Assembly (NCBI RefSeq): GCF_900115955.1
Contig: NZ_FOYL01000002.1
Coordinates: forward strand, 248,001 to 312,000
From: Lentzea waywayandensis
GTDB lineage: Bacteria; Actinomycetota; Actinomycetes; Mycobacteriales; Pseudonocardiaceae
Direction: 5' to 3'
Length of the DNA stretch: 64,000 bases
Shown here: one piece after another, positions 18,094 through 25,958 of the stretch
Numbering within the stretch: position 1 is the stretch's first letter
Layout: each line of letters starts with the position of its first letter
Notes under the pieces: model-generated
Told to the model about the DNA's origin: nothing
The model's database searches: none
What the model saw: only the letters and a program-made list of their open reading frames with translations
Made by a program: the position numbers and the translations under genes

Positions 18094-19080
18094 TCAGCCG
18101 ATCGCACGCCGCTCGGCGTTGCGGGCTTCCAGCTGGGCGAACCAGTGCTGTCCCGGTGCGCCGCAGGTGTCGCGGATCTCGTGCTTGAGCTCGTGCGTCT
18201 GGGCGTTCAGGAACTGGACCCTGCCGAGTCCGGTGTGCACCTCCGCCCGCAGCTGGTTCCGTCCCCAGGCCAGATGTCCCGCGAGCCCCCGTGCCTCGGC
18301 GCGGCCCCGCAAGGCCCGCTGTTCCATGTGGGACACCGTGTCCAACGAGACCCGGGCCGACGAGTAGACGGCGTGGACGACGTCGGCGCAGCGGAACGAC
18401 TCGACGTGGCAGACCCGCAGCCGCCGGAACTCCACATCGGACCAGACCGGCCTGGTCCACCCGGCCTCCGGGTGCCACGTCCGGCCCGTGGCCTGCGGAG
18501 GGGGCGACCACGCGCGGAGCTCCGCCAGGCGTGCCTGCACCTGCAGGACCTGCTGGTGCACCCGCTCGTTGGCGGCACGGACCTCGTGCAGAGTGCGGTC
18601 GACCTCCGCGACCGTGTGCCGGATCTCCTCGACGGTGATGGGGTCGGGCCGCGGCCGCCGGTCCCACACCCAGATCGCCACCAGCACCGCGCCGCCGAAC
18701 ACCCCGGCGGTGAAGGCGACCGGCAGATCGGCGCCGGCCTGCCCGGTGGCGGAGGACAACACGAACCCGAGAACGTTCAGAACTCCGAGCAGCGCCGCGC
18801 CCAGGTTGAACGTCCACGCCCACCGGGTCGACTGAGGCTCGGAACGTACCCGGCCGTTCTTGCTCAGAACGAGCCGGACCAGGCCCGTCGCCAGGGGCAA
18901 CGACAAAGCCGCGAACGCCAGCCACTGCGGCAGCACGTCCAGCGAGCCGGCGATCAGGGTGCGCGCCGCCATCGCCGGTGCGAGCAGGACCGTCATCAGG
19001 AACGAGAGCAGCGACATCCCGACGCAGGACGCGAACGCCGCGAGCGCACAGCCGCCGTAACCCTTGGTGCTGTCGGACAT
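18094..19080 (-). CDS. Uncharacterised four-helix membrane protein with cytoplasmic coiled-coil region
   Basis: I do not recognise this 328-aa protein. About four hydrophobic segments occur in the first 140 residues (10-40, 45-65, 85-110, 115-140). A charged helical stretch (TVEEIRHTVAEVDRTLHEV onward, about 150-195) with coiled-coil character follows, then a His/Arg-rich C-terminal half ending in ELKHEIRDTCGAPGQHW and ARNAERRAIG. ATG 19080 is chosen because the first hydrophobic segment starts soon after. It shares a 182-bp divergent promoter region with the acyltransferase gene. It may be a membrane-tethered structural or signalling protein; nothing more specific is supported. Confidence 0.7.
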   Translation of the reverse strand: MSDSTKGYGGCALAAFASCVGMSLLSFLMTVLLAPAMAARTLIAGSLDVLPQWLAFAALSLPLATGLVRLVLSKNGRVRSEPQSTRWAWTFNLGAALLGVLNVLGFVLSSATGQAGADLPVAFTAGVFGGAVLVAIWVWDRRPRPDPITVEEIRHTVAEVDRTLHEVRAANERVHQQVLQVQARLAELRAWSPPPQATGRTWHPEAGWTRPVWSDVEFRRLRVCHVESFRCADVVHAVYSSARVSLDTVSHMEQRALRGRAEARGLAGHLAWGRNQLRAEVHTGLGRVQFLNAQTHELKHEIRDTCGAPGQHWFAQLEARNAERRAIG

Positions 19081-19262
19081 GGCAGGTTCATCACACCGGC
19101 GCGGCTGATCGTTACAGCCCGAACGAACGCGCTGATCGGCGTACGACAGGACGCGGCGCTGTACTTCGGCGCAGGCGGCGTCCTGGTCGTGGTGCCGGCT
19201 GCCAGGTGTTCCCGAGACCGGAAGAAGGCCCACACCGGCGATCCGGTTGTAGGGTCGTCCGC

Positions 19263-20207
19263 GTGGATCTGGAGCACACCGCGGCCCGGCTCGGAGTTCC
19301 CGTCGAGGAGGTCGAGCGCGTGCACCGGCTCGCCGGTGATCTGCCGTCCGCTCCCCTGCCCTTCAGCGCCGACGCTCCGGCCTTGCTCGACCGCCTCGCG
19401 GTGCCGCCGGAGGACGCCGCCGAGATCATCGCCGGCTGGCCGGTCCCCGACTCTCCACTGTGGACTCCGGAGCTGCGGTGGTTGCTGGACCGCTCGATCG
19501 CCCTGGTCCGGGCGGATCTCGGCGGCTTCGAGTGGTTGCCACCCGGTCCGGAGCTGCCGCGCGAACGGGGTCTCGCCTGGCGGCACCTCTACGTCTACGC
19601 GTACCTGTCGTTGGTCGGCGTGGTCACGAGGTACCACCGCGAGAACGGCATCGCCGACGCCGTGTCGTGGGCGACCCTCGCGGACCTGGGCCGCAACCTC
19701 GCGGTCGACCGGCGGATGCGCGGTGAGGGCTGGCCGGTCATGCAGAGCTGGCTGACGCTGCACACGCGGGGAGGCGTCTACGAGCTCGGCCGCCTGCAGC
19801 ACCAGCGTGGCGACACCGCCATCTCCCTGCACGTCCCCGACGCGGGACCGCTGACGCCGAAGGCCGTCGACGCGTCGCTCGACGAGGCTCGCGCGTTCTT
19901 CCCGCGCCACTTCCCCGGCGAGCGGTACACGACGTTCTCCTGCGGGTCGTGGCTGCTCGACCCGCAACTGCGGGAGCACCTGCCGGAGGACTCCAACATC
20001 GTCCGGTTCCAGCAGCGGTTCGAGCTGGAGTCCTATGTGGAACAGGACGTGCCCGACGGCGACGTCGAGGTGCTGCGGTTCGTGTTCCGCACCCTGACAA
20101 CGCCGCTCGACCGGCTACCGCGCCGCACAGCACTGCAACGCGCGGTCGTCGACCACCTGCAAGCGGGCCGCCACTGGCACTGGCGCACCGGTCGCTTCCC
20201 GCTCTGA
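19263..20207 (+). CDS. Two-domain acyltransferase-like protein (GNAT-like)
   Basis: The 314-aa product starts at GTG 19263. The N-terminal half is helical (DLEHTAARLGVPVEEVERV; a Trp-rich YAYLSLVGVVTRYHRENG region near residue 120). The C-terminal half resembles the GNAT-like C-terminal domain of actinobacterial 'acyltransferase domain' proteins (ISLHVPDAGPLTP, then FFPRHFPGERYTTFSCGSWLLDPQL near 225-250). Substrates of this family are unknown. It is convergent with the following gene, with only 6 bases between stops and no room for a hairpin. Confidence 0.7.
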   Translation: MDLEHTAARLGVPVEEVERVHRLAGDLPSAPLPFSADAPALLDRLAVPPEDAAEIIAGWPVPDSPLWTPELRWLLDRSIALVRADLGGFEWLPPGPELPRERGLAWRHLYVYAYLSLVGVVTRYHRENGIADAVSWATLADLGRNLAVDRRMRGEGWPVMQSWLTLHTRGGVYELGRLQHQRGDTAISLHVPDAGPLTPKAVDASLDEARAFFPRHFPGERYTTFSCGSWLLDPQLREHLPEDSNIVRFQQRFELESYVEQDVPDGDVEVLRFVFRTLTTPLDRLPRRTALQRAVVDHLQAGRHWHWRTGRFPL

Positions 20208-20213
20208 CACCGT

Positions 20214-21233
20214 TCAGGCGATGTCCTCGAGGGCGAGCCGCGACCAGCTGTCGTCGAGGAGGACGTGCAGGTCGGCGCCGCGACCGCTCACCTCCGCCGA
20301 CCGCGGCAGCGGCTGCCCGTCCGGCTGGACGAGCCGGAACTCGCCGGTCACGTGGAGGCGGTCGTCGCCCAGTTCACCCACGACCAACCGGTCCCAGTCG
20401 GGTCCGTAACCGCCGTACAGCGCGACGCGGGAACCATCGGCCGCGATCGCCTTGGCGCCGTGGACGTCGTTGTGCCAAGCGGTGATGGTGCCGTCGTGGA
20501 TCCGGACCACCGGGAAGTCGGTGTAGTAGCAGGTCCAGGTCGTGTTGTTGCCGACGTTGAGCGCGTAGCAGTCGCTGATCGCGTCCCACCCGCCGAAGCC
20601 GTACGGGAAGCGCCACTCCTGGGCGAACCCGGTGGAGAACCGCGTCAGCCCACACGACCCCATGGGCGACGGGCTGCCGTCCCTACCCCAGCCGTAGTTG
20701 CCGTAGACGCCTTCGTCGAAGTAGCCCACCCAGACCTCGCCCCGGCGGGTCGCCTGCACGTGCTCGATGCCATCGCCCAGGATGTGCTCGCTCAGCACCG
20801 CCCCCTCGTGGTCGAACACGATCGCGTTGCGCTCCGCACCCTGCGGCAGCCACCGGCAGCGTGCGCCCACGACCAGGACCTGGCCGTCGGGCATCGGCTG
20901 CACCATGGGGTGCGCCACCGGCAGTCCGGGGAGGTGGGTGGTGATGACGCTGTCCGCCACGTGCACCGTCACCCGCGCCCCTGCCGACCGTGACGCCCTG
21001 GAATCGGGGAACCTGGCCGTACCCGCCAGCGTCGTCGCCGAGGTCAGCGCCTCCAGGTCCGCGGGCGACGACCACAGCGCCACGACGTCGTCCGCCGGGC
21101 CCACCGACGCGGACACCCGCACGTCGCCCTGCAGCGGCGGCAGGAGCGGCGCGTGATGCCGCGCCTCGATGGTCGGCAGTGCCAGCACCTCGGCACGCCG
21201 TGCCGCGCTCCGCTGCTCCCAATCTGCGTTCAC
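20214..21233 (-). CDS. Conserved hypothetical protein, probable beta-propeller-like
   Basis: The 339-aa protein has no signal peptide. It is rich in beta-strand-like repeats with Trp/Gly-Asp motifs (GEVWVGYFDEGVYGNYGWGRD near residues 165-185, GFGGWDAISDCYALNVGN near 212-230, ALYGGYGPDWDRLV near 270). The pattern resembles actinomycete propeller-like proteins without assigned function. I cannot name a reaction. It lies between a convergent acyltransferase-like gene and the SulP gene, 35 bases upstream of the latter's stop, with no obvious functional link. Confidence 0.65.
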   Translation of the reverse strand: MNADWEQRSAARRAEVLALPTIEARHHAPLLPPLQGDVRVSASVGPADDVVALWSSPADLEALTSATTLAGTARFPDSRASRSAGARVTVHVADSVITTHLPGLPVAHPMVQPMPDGQVLVVGARCRWLPQGAERNAIVFDHEGAVLSEHILGDGIEHVQATRRGEVWVGYFDEGVYGNYGWGRDGSPSPMGSCGLTRFSTGFAQEWRFPYGFGGWDAISDCYALNVGNNTTWTCYYTDFPVVRIHDGTITAWHNDVHGAKAIAADGSRVALYGGYGPDWDRLVVGELGDDRLHVTGEFRLVQPDGQPLPRSAEVSGRGADLHVLLDDSWSRLALEDIA

Positions 21234-21268
21234 CAGCGCATTCGATCACACCGAGGCAAGCGGATTCG

Positions 21269-22865
21269 TCACGGCAGTGTGCCGTTGCGGCGCAGGTGGT
21301 TCCGCGCGTGTTCGATGGCCTCCGGCGTGCTGGCGAACATGTGCACGCCGTGGGTCTCCAGCTGGCGGCGGTGTTCGTCGCGCACGCCGGAGAGCAGCAC
21401 GGTGACGCCCCTGCGCTCCAGCCGTTCGACGGCGTCACGCAGGACCAACACCCCGGTGCCGTCCATTGTGGACACGTGGGACATCCGCAGGATCACCACG
21501 GAGACCACCGCTATCTCGGTGAGCTCCAGCAGGAAGCGGTGTGCCGCGGCGAAGAACAGCGGTCCGTCCAGCCGGTAGGCGACGATGTGCTGGGCGAGCA
21601 GTTCGTGCTCCTCCCGGGTGTGGTCGCCGGGCTCCAGCGGTTCCTCGTCGATCCGTGCCGACCTGGCGACGGCTCGCAGCGCCAGCGCTCCGGCCACGAC
21701 CAGGCCGACGATGACGGCGGTGACCAGGTCCAGTGCCAGCGTCGCGATCGCGGTGAGGGCGAGCACCACGGCGTCGGAGCGGTTCGCTCGCATCAGCACC
21801 CGGACGGAACCGACCTCGACCATCCGCACCGCGGTGGCGAGCAGGACTCCGGCCAGCACGGCCAACGGGATGCGACCGACCAACGGTGCCGCGGCCAGCA
21901 TGATGACGGCGAGCGTCACGGCGTGCACCAGGGCCGCCAGTCGCGAGGTCGCGCCGGACCGGACGTTGACCGCGGTCCTGGCGATCGCCGCGGTCGCGGG
22001 CACGCCGCCGAACATCGGCGTGATGACGTTCGCGATGCCCTGGCCGAAGAGTTCGCGGTCCGGGTCGTGCCGCTGGTTCACGCTCATGCCGTCGGCGACC
22101 GTCGCGGACAGCAGACTCTCCAGCGCGGCGAGTGCGGCCACCGCGATCGCGGACGGCAGCAGCGTCCACAGCGCGCCCAAGTCCAGAAAGGACAGCGACG
22201 GCGCTGGTAGCAACGCCGGCAACGTGCCGATTCGAGGCACGGGAAGGGACCAGATCTCCGCCACCACCGTGCCCGCCGCGACGGCCAGCAGCGAGAACGG
22301 GATCGCCGGTCTCCAGCGCGCCGACCAGCATGATCACGACGACACCGCCCGCGAGGGCGACGGCGGGCAGAGCCGGGCCGGACCCGAACGCGCGGATGGC
22401 GTTCAGCACGACGTTGTGCCCGTCGGGGGTGGGCACACCGAGTGCGGCGGGGATCTGTTGCAGCGCGATGACCGCGGCGATTCCGAGGGTGAAGCCCTCG
22501 ACCACCGGAGCCGGCACGTACCGCATGTAACGCCCGGCTCTGGCCGCCGCCAGCGCGAGAAGCAGCACGCCCGCGAGCAGGCCGACGGTCAGCACGCCGC
22601 CCGGCCCGAACGTCGCGACGATCGGCACCAGTACCACGGTCATCGCGCCGGTGGGCCCGGACACCTGAAGGCTGGAGCCGCCGAAGATCGCGGCCAACGT
22701 GCCCGCGACGATCGCCGTCGCCAATCCCGCGGCGGCACCGAGGCCCGACGCGACGCCGAACCCCAGTGCCAGCGGCAACGCCACGACCGCGACTGTCAGA
22801 CCTGCGACGACATCTCTCGATGTGGCGGCCGACCAGTCGGCCTTCGCGGGCAGGAAGGCTCTCAC
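21269..22865 (-). pseudogene. SulP-family anion transporter with STAS domain, broken by a frameshift
   Basis: The GTG start at 22865 opens a typical SulP N-terminus (DVVAGLTVAVVALPLALGFG; later LQVSGPTGAMTVVLVP). After VVIMLVGALE the family sequence switches frame and continues as RPAIPFSLLAVAAGTVVAE through the rest of the membrane domain and a C-terminal STAS domain (SHVSTMDGTGVLVLRDAV) to 21269. The join lies near 22310-22322 in a GCGCGC-type tract. Restoring two bases (GC) would give a continuous GARWRPAIP. It is either a real inactivating mutation or a sequence error. SulP proteins carry sulfate, bicarbonate or similar anions. The start overlaps the ArsR stop by GTGA. Confidence 0.8.
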
Positions 22866-23194
22866 GCGGAGTCCTCGCGCAACCGGGCGAGCAACTCGTT
22901 CTGCCCGGCCAGCAGCTCGGTGAGGATCCTCCTGGCCGCCTTCATCAGATCGGCCACGTCCGCGCCCGCGAGCGCGTACACCACCGTCGACCCTTCGCGG
23001 GTCGCCGTCACGATGCCGGACCTGCGCAGGACGGCCAGCTGCGCGGACAGGTTGGACGGCTCGACCTCGATCTCGGCCAGCAGGTCACGCACCGCCTTCG
23101 GGCCGTCCTGCAACAACTCCAGCACTCGGATGCGCACCGGGTGGCCGAGCATCCGGAAGAACTCGGCCTTCGCCTGGTACAGCGGAACCGGCAC
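22862..23194 (-). CDS. ArsR-family winged-helix regulator of the SulP operon
   Basis: The 110-aa product starts at GTG 23194. The winged-helix covers almost the whole protein (FFRMLGHPVRIRVLELLQDG near residues 12-31, recognition helix in EPSNLSAQLAVLRRSGIV near 45-62, wing in REGSTVVYAL). It has no Cys and no ELCxCD metal box, so the signal is not a thiol-bound soft metal at that site; another ligand is likely. It lies between the 58-aa protein (3-base gap) and the SulP gene (GTGA overlap). The 16-bp palindrome at 23394-23409 is its likely operator. Confidence 0.87.
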   Translation of the reverse strand: MPVPLYQAKAEFFRMLGHPVRIRVLELLQDGPKAVRDLLAEIEVEPSNLSAQLAVLRRSGIVTATREGSTVVYALAGADVADLMKAARRILTELLAGQNELLARLREDSA

Positions 23195-23197
23195 CGC

Positions 23198-23374
23198 TCA
23201 GCCCTCCTCGGGCGCGCCGACCGGCACCCCGTGTTCCGCCGCCAGGCGCCGCAGGTTGGCGAGATCCGCGCGGTGCACGTCCGCCGCGTACTCGTCCTGC
23301 TGCTCCACCGCCCGCCGCACCGCTTGTTCCGCCTGCTCGACGCGGATGAGCAGGCTGTCCACGAACTCGTTCAC
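23198..23374 (-). CDS. Small 58-aa charged helical protein in the arsR-sulP operon
   Basis: GTG 23372-23374 opens a 58-codon frame (VNEFVDSLLIRVEQAEQAV ... GVPVGAPEEG). The sequence is Glu/Gln/Arg-rich with heptad-like spacing, suggesting one long helix or short coiled coil. It is the first gene after the 16-bp palindrome and ends 3 bases before the ArsR start, so it is probably translated in the same operon. The Shine-Dalgarno (AGGTCG) is weak. The family is unknown. Confidence 0.6.
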   Translation of the reverse strand: MNEFVDSLLIRVEQAEQAVRRAVEQQDEYAADVHRADLANLRRLAAEHGVPVGAPEEG

Positions 23375-23393
23375 GGAACCACGACCTGTCGAC

Positions 23394-23409
23394 TTGAAGA
23401 ATTCTTCAA
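23394..23409. promoter_or_regulatory. ArsR-family operator, 16-bp perfect palindrome
   Basis: TTGAAGAATTCTTCAA is a perfect palindrome 20 bases upstream of the 58-aa protein start. The TTGAA-N6-TTCAA form is a common ArsR/SmtB-family site, so autorepression of the small-orf-arsR-sulP operon is likely. Confidence 0.7.
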
Positions 23410-23429
23410 TTCGACACTCTACAACTCCG

Positions 23430-24026
23430 TCAACTGAACTCGACGTCGGTCACGCCTGCGACCGCGCGGACCAGCACATCGACCACGTGCCGTTCGGTGG
23501 CGCTGTTCCCCTTGTCCACGATGGACACCTTGCCTCCGGCCACCGCGACCTGCCACCGCTGCGCGCCACCGACCATGGCGAGCCGGTTGTGGATCTCGGC
23601 CTCGACGACCCAGTCCGCGCGGGTGATCGAGCGCAGCATGTCCCGGCGGGTCACGATCCCCGCGAGGTGGCCCTCGTGCACGACCGGCACGCTGCGCACG
23701 TCGTGTTCGAGCATCAGGTCGGCGACCTCGGCCAGGTCGGTGTTCGGGCTCACGGTCACCGGGGACTTCGTCATCGCCTGGGCGACCACGTCCGCGGGCG
23801 CCTGCCTGGCTTCGACGGGTTCGCCGTGCACGAGCCGTCTCGGGTCCTGCGGAAGGCGGTTCCGCAGCAGATCGGCTTCGCTGACCATGCCGACCAGCGC
23901 GCCGAACGCGTCGACCACTGGCAGGGCAGTGAAACCGCGATCGGCGATCAGCCTGGCGGCGTCACGCGCCGGTGTGTCCTGTTCGACGACCACGACGTCC
24001 GTCGTCATCACATCTCGAGTCCTCAT
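23430..24026 (-). CDS. Tandem CBS-domain protein with BON-like tail
   Basis: The 198-aa product has two CBS motifs, about residues 7-62 (DVMTTDVVVVEQDTPARDAA, GFTALPVVD) and 80-135 (AMTKSPVTVSPNTDLAEVAD, RSVPVVHEG). A C-terminal BON-like segment of about 60 residues (VEAEIHNRLAM ... VDVLVRAVAGV) follows. CBS pairs bind adenine nucleotides and report energy charge; Rv2626c of the mycobacterial DosR regulon is a CBS protein. ATG 24026 has a clean GAGGAG. It lies 8 bases after the upstream CBS-BON gene and is probably in one operon with it. Confidence 0.88.
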   Translation of the reverse strand: MRTRDVMTTDVVVVEQDTPARDAARLIADRGFTALPVVDAFGALVGMVSEADLLRNRLPQDPRRLVHGEPVEARQAPADVVAQAMTKSPVTVSPNTDLAEVADLMLEHDVRSVPVVHEGHLAGIVTRRDMLRSITRADWVVEAEIHNRLAMVGGAQRWQVAVAGGKVSIVDKGNSATERHVVDVLVRAVAGVTDVEFS

Positions 24027-24034
24027 GACGCTCC

Positions 24035-24721
24035 TCAGCCGAAGATCTCGGTCTGGCGGGTGTGCGTGGTGTCGTTCCACCCCGCCCGCAGCTGGTTGTG
24101 CACGTCCACCACGCCTGGCAGGGCGCGCACGAGGTGTTCGGCGATCTCGACCTCGCTCTGCCGCTCCAGCTGCCCCTGCACGGTCACCACGCCGTCGGTC
24201 ACCGCGACGTAGAGGGAGTCGGGGTCGACCCACAGCACCCGGCCGAAGACCTCGTCGCGGATCGTCGTGCGCAGTTCGTCGTCCTCACGCACGAAGAGCT
24301 TCAGCAGGTCGCGGCGGGACAGCACGCCGGCAAGCGCGCCATCGGAGTCCACGACGAAGAGCCTGCGCACACCGGCGGCCGCCAGTTCGCGGGCGGCGGC
24401 GCTCGCGGCGAGGTCCGCCGGGACGCTCTTCACCGGCGACGTCATCACGTCGCGGGCGGTCACCCCGCTCGCCTGTTCCCAGCGGTGCTTCGTCGCGCGG
24501 CCCGTGAACAGACCGGGTGCTTCTTCGGTGCCGCCGCGGAACTCCTCCTTGGGCAGCAGGTCGGCTTCCGAGACGACGCCGACCGGAAAGCCACCGTCGA
24601 GCACCGGGACCGCGCTGATCTTGTTGTCCTCCAGCAGCTGCACGAGCTCCTTGAACGAGCACTCGACGTCTGCGGTGATCACCTCACGGGTCATCAGCGA
24701 GGCGACTGTCGGTTCACGCAT
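24035..24721 (-). CDS. Tandem CBS-domain plus BON-domain protein
   Basis: In the 228-aa product, CBS 1 is at about residues 7-65 (LMTREVITADVECSFKELVQ, KISAVPVLDG), CBS 2 at about 95-150 (DVMTSPVKSVPADLAASAAA, VRRLFVVD), and a BON domain at about 157-220 (TTIRDEVFGRVL ... EIAEHLVRALPGVVDVHNQL). It likely senses ATP/AMP, with the BON part binding a ligand or surface. The start at ATG 24721 has GGAGGGT. Its divergent promoter region, shared with the Acg nitroreductase gene, contains three DevR-type boxes, so induction by oxygen limitation is likely. Confidence 0.88.
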   Translation of the reverse strand: MREPTVASLMTREVITADVECSFKELVQLLEDNKISAVPVLDGGFPVGVVSEADLLPKEEFRGGTEEAPGLFTGRATKHRWEQASGVTARDVMTSPVKSVPADLAASAAARELAAAGVRRLFVVDSDGALAGVLSRRDLLKLFVREDDELRTTIRDEVFGRVLWVDPDSLYVAVTDGVVTVQGQLERQSEVEIAEHLVRALPGVVDVHNQLRAGWNDTTHTRQTEIFG

Positions 24722-24809
24722 GACACCCTCCGGCGGTCCTTGGTTCGTATGTGACCAAGCCTCGTCGGCGACGCGGCGGGCAGACACCTGCCAAGGGCGT
24801 GGGCGGCTC

Positions 24810-24823
24810 GGGACGTTCCGACC
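24810..24823. promoter_or_regulatory. DevR/DosR-type box (weak match)
   Basis: GGGAC-GTTC-CGACC. The left half is consensus and the right half is imperfect. Its centre lies about 95 bp upstream of the CBS-BON start at 24721. Confidence 0.4.
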
Positions 24824-24831
24824 CCTCCCGG

Positions 24832-24845
24832 AGGACCGAAGGACC
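24832..24845. promoter_or_regulatory. DevR/DosR-type box (variant)
   Basis: AGGAC-CGAA-GGACC, the same variant form as the site at 51513-51526. It lies in the divergent CBS-BON / nitroreductase promoter. Confidence 0.45.
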
Positions 24846-24887
24846 CTGCGCACCAACTCGGTGAGTGCCTCGGATCCCGGCCAGACC

Positions 24888-24901
24888 GGGACGTAGGCCC
24901 C
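24888..24901 (+). promoter_or_regulatory. DevR/DosR-type box upstream of the Acg-type nitroreductase
   Basis: GGGAC-GTAG-GCCCC. If the centre sits near -42, transcription would start near 24937, giving a 26-base leader that includes the GGAGGTGAG site of the gene at 24963. Confidence 0.65.
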
Positions 24902-24962
24902 TCTCCAGCGGCCGCTCGTGCTGCGAGCTTCACAGCAGGACTTCAACGTGGAGGTGAGCGGG

Positions 24963-25958
24963 ATGGACCGCGGTCAGCCCGACGAGACGACGGTACGAGC
25001 GGCGGTAGCACTGGCGGGACGAGCGCCGTCGGTGCACAACTCCCAGCCGTGGCGCTGGGAGGTCGGCGCACACAGCCTCCACCTGTACGCCGACCGCACA
25101 CGCGGCCTGCCCGCGACGGATCCGCTGGGCGCCGACCTGGTCATCAGCTGCGGGGCCGCGTTGCACCACCTGCGAGTCGGGCTCGCCGCACTCGGCTGGC
25201 GCGCGAAGGTCCACCGGCTGCCCAACCCGGCCCTGCCCGACCACCTCGCGGCGATCGAGTTCGAGTCGTCCGAGCCGAGGGAGCCGCACGTCGCGCTCGC
25301 GGCGTCGATTCCCCGCAGGCGCAGCGATCGCCGCGCGTTCTCCTCCTGGCCCGCTCCCGACGAGATCCTCCAGCAACTCGTGGCGATCGCCCGCTCCGAA
25401 GGGGTGGACGCCCACGTCGTCACCGGCAAGGCGCACGACGAACTCCTGATCGCCATCGGCAAGGCGGCCGCGATCCAGGAGGCCGATCCGGCCTACCAAG
25501 CCGAGATCCGGCAGTGGAGCGGCGTGTATCCCGGGGCGTCGGCGGGTGTTCCCGCGGCGAACATCCCGGCTGGGTCGCGGCAGTACGGCAACCTCACGAT
25601 GCGCGAGTTCGCGCCGGGATCGTTGCTGCAAGGTGGCCCCAGCCTGCTCGGCGAGGACGCGGGAACGCTCCTCGTGCTCAGCACGTCGTCCGACGACGAC
25701 CTGTCGCGCCTGCGGGCCGGCGAAGCGGCCAGCGCGGTGCTGCTGGAAGCCACCGCCGCGGGTCTGGCGACGTGCCCGCTCAGCCAGCCGCTGGAGATCG
25801 TGGAGACCAGGGACCTGGTGCGCGACGAGGTCCTCGGCGGCGCCTCCTGCCCGCAACTGGTGATCCGCGTCGGCTGGGCCGCGTTCAACTCCGACCCGTT
25901 GCCCGCCACGCCCCGCCGTCCCGTCATCGACCTTCTCCGCGACCAGGAGCAGAAGTGA
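24963..25958 (+). CDS. Acg-family nitroreductase-like flavoprotein
   Basis: The 331-aa product starts at ATG 24963, with GGAGGTGAG just upstream. It carries Acg hallmarks: [14 protein letters not shown] near residues 20-33, the [13 protein letters not shown]-type block, [18 protein letters not shown] near 60-77, [10 protein letters not shown] near 115, and the C-terminal LVIRVGWA with the PATPRRPV end. In Mycobacterium tuberculosis, Acg (Rv2032) and relatives are DosR-induced, bind FMN tightly and appear non-catalytic, possibly as flavin stores. It is the first gene after three DevR-type boxes and overlaps PEP synthase by GTGA. Confidence 0.9.
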   Translation: MDRGQPDETTVRAAVALAGRAPSVHNSQPWRWEVGAHSLHLYADRTRGLPATDPLGADLVISCGAALHHLRVGLAALGWRAKVHRLPNPALPDHLAAIEFESSEPREPHVALAASIPRRRSDRRAFSSWPAPDEILQQLVAIARSEGVDAHVVTGKAHDELLIAIGKAAAIQEADPAYQAEIRQWSGVYPGASAGVPAANIPAGSRQYGNLTMREFAPGSLLQGGPSLLGEDAGTLLVLSTSSDDDLSRLRAGEAASAVLLEATAAGLATCPLSQPLEIVETRDLVRDEVLGGASCPQLVIRVGWAAFNSDPLPATPRRPVIDLLRDQEQK

